Shown here: positions 21,430 through 32,628 of the stretch, one piece after another
Layout of the letters: each line of letters starts with the position of its first letter
How positions within the stretch are numbered: position 1 is the stretch's first letter
From: Erodium maritimum
Lineage: Eukaryota > Streptophyta > Magnoliopsida > Geraniales > Geraniaceae
NCBI GenBank assembly: GCA_963921825.1
Contig: OY997593.1
Location: forward strand, 40,253,111 to 40,317,110
Direction of reading: 5' to 3'
DNA length: 64,000 nt
Program-made: the position numbers and the translations under genes
Notes under the pieces: generated by a model
The model's input: the letters and a program-made list of their open reading frames with translations, nothing else
What the model was told of the DNA's origin: nothing
Database searches by the model: none

Positions 21430-22945
21430 TGTCCCACTCTCGGACTGATATGCTAGCAAGACTCGGAACCGACTTCCTACTCAAGGCGTCGGCGACCACG
21501 TTCGCCTTACCCGGATGGTAGTGTAGCTCAAAGTCGTACTCCTCAAGTAGCTCCATCCACCGCCGCTGGCGCATGTTCAGGTCTCGTTGGGAAAATATGT
21601 ACTTGAGGCTCTTGTGATCCGAGAACACCTGAAACCCCTCGCCATACAGATAATACTGCCAGCCCTTTAGCGCGAACACGACTGCTGCTAGCTCAAAGTC
21701 ATGGGTAGGATAGTTGCGCTCGTGTGTCTTCAACTGCCTGGAGCCATAAGCGACAACTCTACCCAACTGCATCAGTACACATCCAAGTCCTTCCCCTGAC
21801 GCGTCACAATAAACCTCATACCCGATCCCTCGCTCTGGCAATACCAACACTGGAGCGCTAGTCAGGCGAGTCTTCAACTCCGTGAACGCATGTTCACAAT
21901 CCTCTGTCCACATAAACCCGACTCCCTTGCGCGTCAACTGAGTCATCGGCGCGGCTAGTCGCACAAAGTCATGGACAAACCGCCGATAATAACATGCCAA
22001 CCCTAGAAAGCTGCGGATCTCGAAGACACTCGTGGGTCGTGCCCACTTCGAAACCGTGTCGATCTTCGACGGATCGACCAGTATACCGTCACGGGATACA
22101 ATGTGACCGAGGAATTTCACCTCAGCGAGCCAAAACTCGCACTTCTCCAGCTTAGCACATAGCTGATGCGTGCGCAGCAGGGTCAGAACGGTTCTTAGAT
22201 GTACGTCATGTGCCGCCTCGCTCTGCGAGTAGATCAAGATGTCGTCCACGAACACCACCACAAACTGATCTAAGAACGGCCAGAATATACTGTTCATCAG
22301 ATCCATGAACGCTGCAGGTGCGTTTGTCAGTCCAAACGGCATCACCAAGAACTCGTAATTCCCGTAGCGTGTCCGGAATCCAGTCTTTGCGACGTCCCCC
22401 TCTCGGACTCGCAACTGGTAATATCCGGATTGCAGATCCATCTTCGAGAAACAGGTCGACCCTCTCAACTGGTCGAACAAGTCGTCAATCCTCGGCATCG
22501 GGTATCGGTTCTTCACCGTAACCCGGTTCAGCTTCCGGTAATCTATACACATCCGAAGCTCTCCACTCTTCTTCTTCACGAAGAGTGTTGGCGCTCCCCA
22601 CGGGGATACGCTCGGACTGATAAATCCCTTCTCTTCAAGCTCCTCAAGATGACGCTTCAGCTCGATCAACTCTGTCAGCGCAAACCTGTAAGGCGCCATC
22701 GATATCGCTGTCGTTCCCAGCACCAGGTCAATCCCGAACTCCACCTCACGTTCTGGTTGAAACCCGCTCAACTCCTCAGGAAAGACCTCGGGGAACTCGC
22801 ATACCACTCGCTGTAACTCTCGGCTCTGCACAACCGATACTTCCTCCACTGCGGACAACGCCGACAGGAGAACCCCGCTGACACTGTCACTCGTCGCCTG
22901 TAGCAGTCGATATTGGCTCGGTACTTTGCCAGCCAATCCATTCAC
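21430..22945 (-). mobile_element. Element B reverse transcriptase and RNase H (fossil)
   Basis: The frame is open over this span. Motifs include [49 protein letters not shown], the catalytic [23 protein letters not shown], and the RNase H stretch [16 protein letters not shown] with ending [12 protein letters not shown]. This is the classical Ty3/gypsy arrangement. Confidence 0.9.
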
Positions 22946-23286
22946 ACGATCACGTCAAAGGTCGTCATTCCCAGCACGAGAAGGTCACTAGGGCAAGGAC
23001 AGTCTGCGACTCTAATTTCGCAGGCACGACAGACCTTAGTCAACAACACATCACCCCCAACTGGGGTGTCCAGGCACAGGGGTGGACTCAACGGCTATAA
23101 ACTCGGCCCCAACCTCTCAGCACAACTCAACGAAATAAACGAGTGCGACGCCCCGGTATCAAATAAGAATAACGCCCATAAATGATACAATAAACACGTA
23201 CCCTTAATGGTCTCGCGATAGGTAGTAGATCTTGGGGCCCGGGAGTCGGTAACTGCGTACACTCTTCCCTGCGACGCCTGTTGCCT

Positions 23287-24701
23287 CTAACCCGGCGCAC
23301 TAACTGCTGGATACCCTGATCTCTGCTGCTGTCTCGGAACTTGCGCGCTCGTAGACGGCTGTGAGAACCTCGACTGCTGACTCTGACGCGGGCGACCCCT
23401 GGGTGACTGCACTGTATGAGACTGCTGCGGTCGCTGCGCTGACGTTGCCCTTATCGGCTCACGACACCTGGTACTAGAGTGCCCCAACCGGTCGCACCGG
23501 AAACACCTGAGCTCGTCGGCCCTCGGCCCCGAACCCTGGCCTGTCCGGCTGATCACTGGTAGCGCTGCGGGTCCTCCTCCCATCAGACACTCTCGATGTA
23601 TATGGCCTGGCTGCCCGCAGGTAAAGCATATCGCCCCCCCCCCCTCTGAGGCGACTGGCCCCACTGACGCCACAGACCCCATCTGTCTCGCTCCGCCCTA
23701 CTGAGCATGTGGTCGAAAGAACCCCGTGGTCCTCTGTCTCCTCGGATCTCGGAACTCGGATGGCCACGCACCACTGGTCGGCCGTTGTAGAACCTCACGG
23801 GTCCTGGCTATATCTCGGAGACCCTGCTCCACTGTCATTGCAGTGTCCACGAGCTCTTAGTACTCCCGCAACCTCAAGGTGAGAACTCGATCCCGAATCA
23901 CCGGCCTCAGCCCCCCTCGAACCGCAGGCAACAGTTCTGCTCTGTCGCCACCATGTCTGGCGCGAATCGGGTCAGGGCCGTGAATCTGGCCTCATATTCC
24001 GCCACTGACGCCCCATCCTGCTGCAGTTCCAGGAACTGTCGATGTTGGTCCAGCCTGGCCGACTCGGGGAAATACTGCGCCAGAAAGACCGTCTGGAAGA
24101 GTCCCTCACACGCCCCAACTCTGTCCCTCACACGCCCCCACCAGTGGTAGGCGATGTCCCTCAGCTGATGAGCTGCAAAGAACACTCTGCGGCGACCATC
24201 CTCGATGCCTGAAGTGTCCAGGTCCCGTGTGACCTGCTCCAGCCACCTCTCGGCTAGGTCGGGATTCGGCTCCACGACGAATGTGGGTATGCCTAGCTTT
24301 AGGAAGTCCAGCAGTGTCCGGGCCGTATGGCCTTCGGCCTAGACGGGCCTCGCTGGAACAACTGCTGTCTCCGGAGCTGGCGATGCCGACTCTCTATTGG
24401 CGATGATCGCCACCAAACTCTGCACCGTCCTGGTCAGCTCGTCCAGGGCGGTCGTAGTAGGAGGGTCTGCGACCGGCGGGACGCTGGGCGTGCCCGTAGA
24501 TGGTCCCGTGTCGCTCCTCCTGTCCTCTCCGACAAGAGTACCCTGGGCCTCCGCGTACTCAGCGGGCTCAACAGTGGGAACCCGTCCTGGTGTCCCTGCT
24601 GACCGTCCCCTCCTGCCTCGCGCGGGCGCCCGTCCCCGTGTCACGGCTGATCGTCCTCGTCTGCCACGAGCCATGTGTCGGTATCCTCTGCACGGATACA
24701 C
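23287..24701 (-). mobile_element. Element B gag (fossil)
   Basis: It starts near 24675 (MARGRRGRSAVTRGRA). It carries the retrotransposon gag core (WLEQVTRDLDTSGI, FAAHQLRDIAYHWWGRV, ALTRFAPDMV) and two zinc knuckles of the form CX2CX4HX4C: CFTCGQPGHIHREC and CFRCDRLGHSSTRC. Between them are proline- and serine-rich linkers. Structural protein of the virus-like particle in intact relatives. Confidence 0.85.
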
Positions 24702-25437
24702 GCAAACGTTTAGTTTGCGAACTTATATAACGACGACATGCTCAAATACACTAGCGTTCGTACGGTCTGCGTCTACCCTAGCGTACTCCTTACTAAAACG
24801 TCACACCGCTCACGCTAACAATACTTCAATTATAATAATACGTAAAGGAAAACTCAAATGATCCGACGCAATCGTGAACGTCACTCAAAAACAACATACA
24901 ACTGCACATGACTCACAAACGAAAATCAAGTTACTCAACCTCAATCACAAGTCGACAAGGCCAAACAACAACAACACACACCCACCGGGCCAACCAAAGT
25001 CGAACCATGCCCACCGGGCCAACCAAATATCGAAACACGCCCACAGGGTCAATCAAAATTTAAAACACGCCCACTAGGACAACCAATTTTAGAAATTTCT
25101 CAACTTCATTAAAAAACCTCATTTCTTGACATCAGGTAGTTACAACCTGGTCCAGGCGTCCCCGAACTACATTGTACCCACTTGATATCAGCACCGTCAC
25201 GCTGGACTAAAGGGGAGCCCCTGAGTCGAGTCGCGACAGCTTAAAAACGTTTCATGCAGCAACACACAAACAGTATGCCAGTAATGACCGTACTGCGCAT
25301 ACACACAAACACAAGCAGGACTCAAAACACTACGGGTCTACACACGGTTTCCGACTTGCGTACCCAACGCACGACGGGACTTTACTGACTCGACTCTCCC
25401 CACCTAATTGACGTACAGTCCGAGGTGTGAAACCTCG

Positions 25438-25450
25438 AGCTCTAATACCA
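25438..25450 (-). other. Primer-binding site of element B
   Basis: Read on the minus strand it is TGGTATTAGAGCT, next to the LTR end at 25454, and resembles the initiator Met-tRNA complement. Confidence 0.7.
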
Positions 25451-26034
25451 AGCTATCATGCCCCAAATTCAGTAGAACCGAACCCGGAAGGCGAACGTTT
25501 AGAACAATAAAACATTTTCAAACCTTTTAAATAAATCACTTTAAAACCACCATTTACTTAAACAAAATAATTATTTACAACTCAAAAGTACGTCCCAACA
25601 AGCGGACAAAATACAAGGCATACGTCGCTAGACTCAAAAGTAAACCCGGACTCCCGCTCCTAGCTCTTCAAGCTTCGGAAGCTCACCTAGTCCGTCCCGC
25701 GACCATTAACTGTAGGAAAAGCAGCTAGGGGTGAGCGTTCGCTCACCACCACGGATAACAGACTAACTACGGCATACTAGCAGACAATGCCGGTAACACT
25801 AACAACAATCCGAACACCGGGGACTACTATCCCCAAACTCAAGTAACCCGACTGACACACGACTAATACTTTCCTCAACCGACTCAACACTCGGACACGT
25901 AATGTACACCCGACACAATGATTACGACCTCTTCCAAGGACACAAAAGATAACCACGCAACACCCAAGATCACAAAGGATCCCATACCAAACAAGATCGC
26001 AAAGGATCGTATTCCAGCTGCTCAGTAACCCCCT

Positions 26035-26250
26035 GCCCTTTTCCCAACGCGACGGTTGGATCAGGCGGCCGACCTGTCGCACTTTTCCCAACGGGACGGT
26101 TGGATCAGGCTGTCGACCTGTCGCACTTTTCCCAACCTCAATCGGATAGGCTGTCGACCTATTGCCATTTTCCCAACGCGACGGTTGGATCAGGCGGTCG
26201 ACCTGTCGCACTTTTCCCGACACAAAGTCGGATCAGCCTGTCGACCTGTC
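26035..26250 (-). repeat. Minisatellite in LTR, 40-52 bp unit, about 5 copies
   Basis: The phrases TTTTCCCAACGCGACGGTTG and GATCAGGCGGTCGACCTGTC recur at about 26040, 26090, 26130, 26175 and 26210. This lies inside the 5' LTR of element B. Confidence 0.8.
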
Positions 26251-26336
26251 ACACTCACCAACCCCAGGTAACCACAGTCACAATCACAAGCAAAGTTCAA
26301 CAACAGCAACGACACCGGCTTAACACTCCACAGGCA

Positions 26337-26843
26337 CTCATGGCCACCCAAGACACCCACAGTAAAACACGGGTTCAACAACCCCACGGGCACTCATGGC
26401 CACCCAAGACACCAACAGTAAACCACAGGTTCAACGACCCCACGGAGACTCATGGCCACCCAAGACACCAACGGTAAAACACGGGTTCAACGACCCCACG
26501 GGCACTCATGGCCACCCAAGACACCAACGGTAAAATACGTGCTCTTATGGCCACCCAAGACACAAACGGTTAAGTACGGGCTCTCATGGCCACCCAAGAC
26601 ACAAACAGTAAAGTACGGGCTCTCATGGCCACCCAAGACACCGATATTAAAGTACGGGCTCTCATGGCCACCCAAGACAAAAAAAGTAGAGTACGGGCTC
26701 TCATGGCCACCCAAGACACAAACAGTAAAGTACGGGCTCTCATGGCCACCCAAGACACAGACATTAAAGGACGGGCTCTCATGGCAACCCAAGACACAAA
26801 CAGTAGAGTACGGGCTCTCATGGCCACCCAAGACACAAACTAA
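26337..26843 (-). repeat. Minisatellite in LTR, 39-bp core unit, 12 copies
   Basis: CATGGCCACCCAAGACAC recurs twelve times. The first four units are spaced about 54-57 bp and the later ones about 39 bp. Related single or few copies occur at 1-20 and 62585-62680 in other LTRs, so the array expanded inside this LTR copy. Because the unit length of 39 is divisible by three, long repetitive reading frames appear by chance on both strands. Confidence 0.9.
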
Positions 26844-27620
26844 ACAATCAACCTCCGGGCATAACCAAATGCCTCCAGTAATTCTAATATCAAAAGTTCA
26901 CTGCTCCTACGACACTACTAAGTGTCACATACATTTCTATTGTTCGACACGTTCCTGTATCATACGACACCACCCGGTGTCGCCTGCCTTTCTATTATTC
27001 GATAAACTTACTTAACCCACGACACCCAAGTGTCACATGCATTTCTACTGTTAACTTTCCCTAGTCAGGGCCGAGATCCGACTACTTTTCCCTACCTCGT
27101 ATGCTTTCTGCAAAAGCTCACAAACAAGCTCCGGTGTGATCTCGATCACTCGCCTAGCTTTCCCTTTCCTCTGTCGGTGGCACGATCTAATAAGAACACA
27201 AATTTTAAACACTTTTAAGCTTGTAGGCATAAACTGAATTTTAATAAACTTGACGCCCGACAATGTCGATCACTCCCAAACTTCCCAATTACTCGACATT
27301 TTCGATAATGGACCCGGAAAGGCCCGTTTCGCCGGACCCGGCGAATCTGCCCGGGATTGGAAAACGTCCTTCCGGGGCTCCAAAAATTCCCGTTTTCGTT
27401 TCTACGGTCTTAGAATAATTCAAGGGTTCCTAAGCTCTCGACGAAATCAAATTCCGACTTCCTAGTAATTTAATTCGCGTTTAAAGTTTCTAAACCCGTC
27501 AATTACAACTTTCACAATTTAATTCCAAATTTCGATCCGGGTGTGGATTAACGACTTGGGGAACGTCCTAAACCACCCGAACACGAAACCCGAATACCCG
27601 AGCATGTGGGCCCCACCCGG

Positions 27621-27664
27621 CTTACCACTCTGCTCAATATCTCGAAAGGGCCAGGTTATTACAA
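27621..27664. other. Composite junction with templated filler DNA
   Basis: Positions 27625-27653 are identical over 29 bases to 20223-20251 within element B's integrase region. They are followed by GGTTATTACAAT, which equals the reverse complement of an LTR start of this family. This short patchwork joins the minus-strand LTR of element B to a plus-strand LTR fragment. It has the look of end-joining repair that copied from nearby templates. Confidence 0.8.
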
Positions 27665-29485
27665 TATCGATCAAAGTGAGTTCTGAGGGACTAAGGGCAA
27701 CTTTCTGACCAATTTGGGAAAGGTTGAGTTTTTGTTGGAAAAGTCAACCGAGCGACGTTTTGGTCCGTTCGAGGCTCGTTTTGGATCCAAAAAGCTTAGC
27801 CGTCGTTAAAGCGGTCTTAGTTGAGCCGTTTCCTTGTAGCCCATGAACTTTCGTAATTTCTTGGAAAATAGGCCCGTTCGGTGCCCGAGACGGCCGAATT
27901 TCGCGAATCTGACAGAACAATATCTACAAAGATATTTTCTAAAGGGTGGGACCCACATGACACATGTCATGAATGTGGTGGAATGAAGAAAAGAGGAAAA
28001 TTTTGCCCTTTGACTTAAAACTAAAGGAAAAGGGAAAGTGAGGGTACTTTGGTAATTTTGATGTGCGGTTGGTATTTTTTGAACAAAACAAAAGGAAAAC
28101 ATGAGTGTTAGGTTCGGCCATAATTCAAAAAAAGAGAAGAAGTAGAGAGAGAAAGAAGAGAGAAGAAGAGAAGGAGAAAAAGAGAAAGGGGAGTTAGGGT
28201 TTTGCGATTTCCCGACAATCCAACCGACGGATCGTCTCAACGGTTGAAGAATGGAGCTCCCGTCATCATTCCCTACTGTGAGAACCTAATTGATTTTCGT
28301 TTTGGTACGTTTGAAAGTTAGGGTTTGGGTTTAAACGAGTTAAATATGGTTGAGTTAAGGTGTGGGGTTCGTTGGAGACGTTGTGAGACGAAAAGGATCG
28401 GTTTCCGGTGACCGGAGGCTCGGGGGAGCTCCGGCCACCGTGGGTGGTGGCTGGCCGGAGCTAGGACCGGCCACCGTGGGTGGTGGCTGGCCGGAGCTAG
28501 GACCGGCCACCATGGTGGTGAACCGGTCCAAAACCGGTCCAGCCACCCACGGGTCTTGATGGCTAGGTGGGGCCCACGTGTCGGGTCTAGGGTTTTTCGT
28601 GTTCGGGTGGTTTAGGACGATCCCCAAGTCGTTCATCCACACCCGAAACGAATTTTGGAATTAAATTGTAAAAGTTGGAAATGACGGGTTTAGAAACTTT
28701 AAACGACAATTAAATTGCTCGGAAGTCAGAAATTGATTCCGTCGATTGCATTGGAACCCTTGAATTATTCTAAGACCGTAGAAATGAAAACGAGAATTTT
28801 CGGAGCCCCGGAAGGGCGTTTATCGCTAACAGGTCGACCGCTTGGCCCGACTGCGTTCTGGGGAAGTTGCGTGGGGCAGACTCAAGCCCAGCCGGTTAGC
28901 AACCGGTACTGAGTAGCTAGAGTGCGATCCTTTGTGATCTTGTTTGTTGTGTGCGATCCTTTGTGATCTTGGGTGTTGCGTGGTTATCTTTTGCGTCTTT
29001 GGTGGAGGTCGTAACCGCTGTGTCGGGTCTACATTACGCGTCCAGGTTTGAGTCGGTTGGGGAAAGTAACAGTTTTCGTGTGACAGTAGGGTTACTTGAG
29101 TTTGGGGATAGTAGTCCTCGGTGTTTGGTTTGTTGGTGGTGTTTTCGGCATTTTTTGCTAGTATGCCGTAGTCAGTCTGGTATCCGTGGTGGTGAGCGAA
29201 CGCTCACTCCTAGCTGCTTTTCCTACAGGTACTGGTCGCGAGACGGACTAGGGGAACTCTCGAAGCTTGAAGAGCTGGGAGCGGGAGTCCGGATTTTTGG
29301 GAGTTTAGCGACGTACGCTTTGTTTATTTTGTCCGCTTGTTTTGGACGTACTTTTAAGTTGTAAAAGATTATTTTGATTAACTAAATGGTGATTTTAAGC
29401 GGTTTACTTAAAAGGGTTTGAAAATTGTTTTATTGTTTCACCGTTCGCGTTCCGGGTTCGGTTCTACCGAATTTGGGGCGTGACA
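27665..29485 (+). mobile_element. Chromovirus LTR fragment, plus strand
   Basis: From ATCGATCAAAGTGAGTTCTG onward it follows the family LTR through to GGGGCGTGACA at 29485. No primer-binding site follows, so it is a solo or 3' LTR remnant. It lacks the start of the LTR and is internally shorter than the copy at 48366. It ends the chromovirus cluster. Confidence 0.85.
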
Positions 29486-31318
29486 CTATCCATGCATAAT
29501 AATAACACAACTTATGGAATATACATTATACCTGTAAAGTGGTTGATTGAGACTTGAGAGAGATATGATCTCAATTACTGTGCGACCAACTCGTTGATAA
29601 CCGACCACTCGTGAGTCGTACGAAACGAATCGGTACAACATGTGGTCCCATTGGTACTCTAGTTGTATATAAACACCAGTAATGCCATCTATATCCACAT
29701 TTTTCCTACCATACGATATCAACATCATTTAGCATTGTTCATTTGGTGTTGCAACATTCATTATCTGTCGTCCGGTAGTCCTCATTCAAAATCGAGGATT
29801 GGCGACGTTGTAGTTGAGATATACACAAATTCACATTAAAACTAGACTCTCCTAGTGCAAGGAGAGATGTCTCACATTAGCGCCATACTCTACTTGCTGA
29901 AGGAGAGTTGTGTCACATTAGAACCAGACTCTCCTAGCTCAAGGAGAGTTAATGAGAGAGCTTAGAAGCACCAACAGCCCAAACGATATTAAACTTCATG
30001 GCTATGGGAGGTTAGTAGATCTTAACGTTTTCGCATTTACGAGTTTTGTGTTGCTTTATTCGCTTGTTGTCAACATACTAAACTGCATCTTCGTCATTCA
30101 GACGGTGGAGATTTACTCTTCTTTGATTTCTATCGGCCCGTGTTTCCATAGACCGGACTGACGTCATTAAAGGCCAACCATGTTGTTCTATTTGTAAGTA
30201 ATTATCATGCCATCCTGGAGATGTGATGCTGCATATATCTTCATCCGTCCAAGAGTGCTTCTACTATCAAAATTTTGAAGGATTTCATAAAAACCGGTTA
30301 ATGTGGTTATGAAAAGGTGTAAGCGTCACTTAGATAGGTTGATGCGGCTACAGAAGGATTCAAGTAAAAGTATGTGACATCCCACAACATTTAAACAAGG
30401 TGTATGGAGTAAAGATAAAATTGTCCATGTATTTATTAAATTGGTTGTAGTTGTAGTTCTATTAGTCTGGTTCAGAACAATCGATAATTCCTACCGATAA
30501 AAGTAAACATAAGTTTTTCCCGATAACGATCGTTGGATGCAACGCGTATGATATACGGTTTGTAAGGTTTATTAATTATTATTACTAAATCTTTCTGTTT
30601 TTTTTTTAAAATAGTTCAGAACATGGTTAAAGAGTAAATTACACCCAAGCGTGCAACGACGTCTTAAACACTCATAATTTCGACTATGTTCAAATATATA
30701 ACGTGAAAATTTATGTAAATTTAGGAGAAACCCTAGTAAAATTAATATACAACATGTTTATCTGGACACACTCTTGTAGTTCCAGTCCCATATTCGGTCT
30801 CAAGAGTTCTTACTCGGAATATCAAGATAAGCCATTTGGTTTGTTGCATCGTAGAAGTGAACATTATAAAACCTAGAGAATCCACAACTTCTCAAGTCGA
30901 CTGTCCGTCGTAAATTTTATGGTCCCAAATGATCAGTCGCTAAAGGTAATAAGCGACGGTTTAGCGGAGGCTTTTTGCATGTAAGGCCGACGGTAGTTTA
31001 GACATCGTCGCATGATACACGTATGTGCTAGATTGACCAATACATGAATGTTCTAGCTTCACCATTGTCTCGAGGTTACACATGCACACAATTTGCCACA
31101 TCATCCTTAATAGTTATGACATGTTCTTGTGCATGCATGGCTTCATCACCTTTTGTATGCATGATCTTTGAACAACCGCCACATTCACTTCTTTAATTAT
31201 AGGCAGTCACCATTTTTTGTAAGCTTTGAGATATATTTGCTACATACGCATAAATTTTATCATCAAAATATGTCAAGTTTTTAACAACATTTAGAACTTC
31301 ATTACAAACCTTGGAAAC
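29486..31318. other. AT-rich intergenic DNA, no gene recognised
   Basis: Short frames here show no domain I recognise. The stretch contains one small tandem repeat (29831-29952). The rest looks like unique or very old sequence between the chromovirus cluster and the LTD gene. Confidence 0.5.
29831..29952. repeat. Three copies of a ~41-bp unit with a small palindrome
   Basis: Each copy carries TCACATTA followed by ACTCTCCTAG...AAGGAGAG, giving a short self-complementary stem. Copies start near 29831, 29872 and 29914. Confidence 0.65.
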
Positions 31319-31740
31319 ATGACACGTCTTCTCTCCTCTTCCTCTTCCACTGACGCGTCCTCTCTCCTCTTCGACCTTTTCTTGTGCTCTTCCTCTTCCT
31401 CTTCCATTGATGCGTCCTATACCCTTTTCTACCTTTATAGCTCTTTCTCTTTCACTGATGCGCTCTCTCTCATCTTCTACCTTTTCTTATACTCTTCCTC
31501 TTCTTCGTCTTTCACTCACGCGTCCTCTTTCCACTTCGACCTTAGATTGTGCTCTTCCTCTTCTGCGTCCTCTCTCCTCTTAGACTACATCCTCTTCATA
31601 TACCTTGTCATCGTCCTTTTTCTTCGTTGTCTTCATCTTCCTCGTCCTCTACCTCTTTTCCGTCCTCTTTCTTCTCTACTTCGCTGTCTTCCCCGTCCTC
31701 TTCGTCTTCCACCTCTTTTATCTCCACCTGTGGGGTTGAC
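31319..31740 (+). repeat. CT-rich low-complexity tract
   Basis: The region is dominated by TCTTCCTCTTCC and related pyrimidine repeats. Degenerate ~60-100 bp periodicity is seen (CACTGACGCGTCCTCTCTCC and variants). The serine/leucine-rich reading frame across it is a by-product of the composition. Confidence 0.7.
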
Positions 31741-31958
31741 ATCTTTGTCTTGATTCTCTTCTTATGACGGATGCAGTGAGAAATAGGTTTACACCAGATG
31801 GCGCTCCGACCCCGTCAGAACCACCGGTCGGAACTGGGGCTACAAAGCCCTAGTCGCGCATGGAGAGAGGAACCAAAAAAACTTGTTGTGCGCCTGTTCT
31901 GGTAGGATCTGGGAACTCGTTCCCAAACGTCCTTACCTATGTTTTACAATTGAAAAAT

Positions 31959-32353
31959 GGGTTGATTACGTTCACCTACCCCGTACTATACACGTTGAAC
32001 AGATAAATACCCCAAATTTATTTTTAACGAAAACATACCCTAAACTATCACTTGGTAACAACATTAGCCATTCCGTCCACTTTTTCATCTGTTCACTGTT
32101 CATTTTTTCAAAAATTTCGAAAATATCCTTACTGTTTACAACCCTTAATAAGGACATTTTCGGAATTTTCGTTAAACAGTAAGGGCATTTCTGAAAATTT
32201 TAAAAACATGAACGGTGAACAGATGGAAAAGTGAACGGAATGACTAACGTTGTTACTAAGAGTTAGTTCGGGATACATTTTCGTTACGAAATAATTTTGA
32301 GATATTTATCTGTTAGTCGTATATAGTTCAAGATAGGAGAACGTAATTAACCC
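31959..32353. mobile_element. MITE with long terminal inverted repeats, upstream of LTD
   Basis: It starts GGGTTGATTACGTTCACCTA and ends as the inverse of GGGTTAATTACGTTCTCCTA. The inverted repeats continue inward (AACAGATAAATA, AAATGTCC/GTTAAACAGTAAGG). Flanks TTGAAAAAT and TTAGAAATT agree at 6 of 9 bases, compatible with a decayed 9-bp Mutator-type TSD. It is non-coding and ends about 275 bp before the LTD start codon. Confidence 0.75.
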
Positions 32354-32628
32354 TTAGAAATTAATAAATGATTTGTACGGTAAAAGAATTCCAAATGAAT
32401 GTTATTTAAATCCTTTGCAGGGACTTTTATTTCAAAGAAAGTGGGCAATCGAGGTCGTCAGATTGATTAATTGAATCGTGGACAGGAGAGTAACGAACGG
32501 CCAAGATCACTTATCATTATCATGGGAAGCAGCGCATGAAGTTCCATCCACAAACAAACATACAAACTAGACCCAAAATCGTATCGTTATCTGCTCTTTC
32601 TTCAGTTGTTGGAACAACACAGTGAGTC
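32354..32628 (+). promoter_or_regulatory. Probable promoter and 5' UTR of LTD
   Basis: This 275-bp stretch between the MITE and the start codon holds CTTATCATTATC at 32510-32521. That is two inverted GATAA (I-box) cores, an element common in light-regulated plant promoters. No clear TATA box is seen at the usual distance. A pyrimidine-rich CTGCTCTTTCTTCAG near 32591 could be the initiator. The assignment is inferred. Confidence 0.45.

Larger units (their letters stand above)
19596..27620 (-). mobile_element. Chromovirus element B (Ty3/gypsy, Tekay/Del-like), largely full coding span, broken
   Basis: On the minus strand the order is: 5' LTR (27620-25454, head missing), primer-binding site (25450-25438), gag (about 24700-23290), protease region (about 23280-22950), reverse transcriptase and RNase H (about 22945-21430), integrase with a chromodomain-like tail (about 21200-19890), polypurine tract (19885-19867) and the start of the 3' LTR. 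The order PR-RT-RH-INT and the chromodomain-like end place it in the chromoviruses. A handful of breaks separate the frames, so it is not functional. The two LTR pieces do not overlap, so they give no age. Confidence 0.87.
25454..27620 (-). repeat. 5' LTR of element B (head missing)
   Basis: On the minus strand it matches the downstream part of the element A LTR up to its end at 25454. It contains two minisatellites (26035-26250 and 26337-26843). Its right edge at 27620 stops in the GTGGGCCCCACCCGG region and is followed by the composite junction at 27621. Confidence 0.82.

Noticed and set aside
22318-22816. Plus-strand frames of 67 and 128 codons
   Set aside because: They are antisense to the reverse transcriptase of element B.
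26452-27015. 187-codon repetitive frame (GLSWPPKT repeats) as a gene
   Set aside because: It exists only because the LTR minisatellite unit is 39 bp; the opposite strand is equally open.
30860-31060. CGTCG-rich stretch as a CACTA or MULE fragment
   Set aside because: Only short inverted words (CGACGG/CCGTCG) are seen, with no ends or duplication.
31319-31753. Serine/leucine-rich protein frame
   Set aside because: It is composed of CT-rich low-complexity repeats with no domain.
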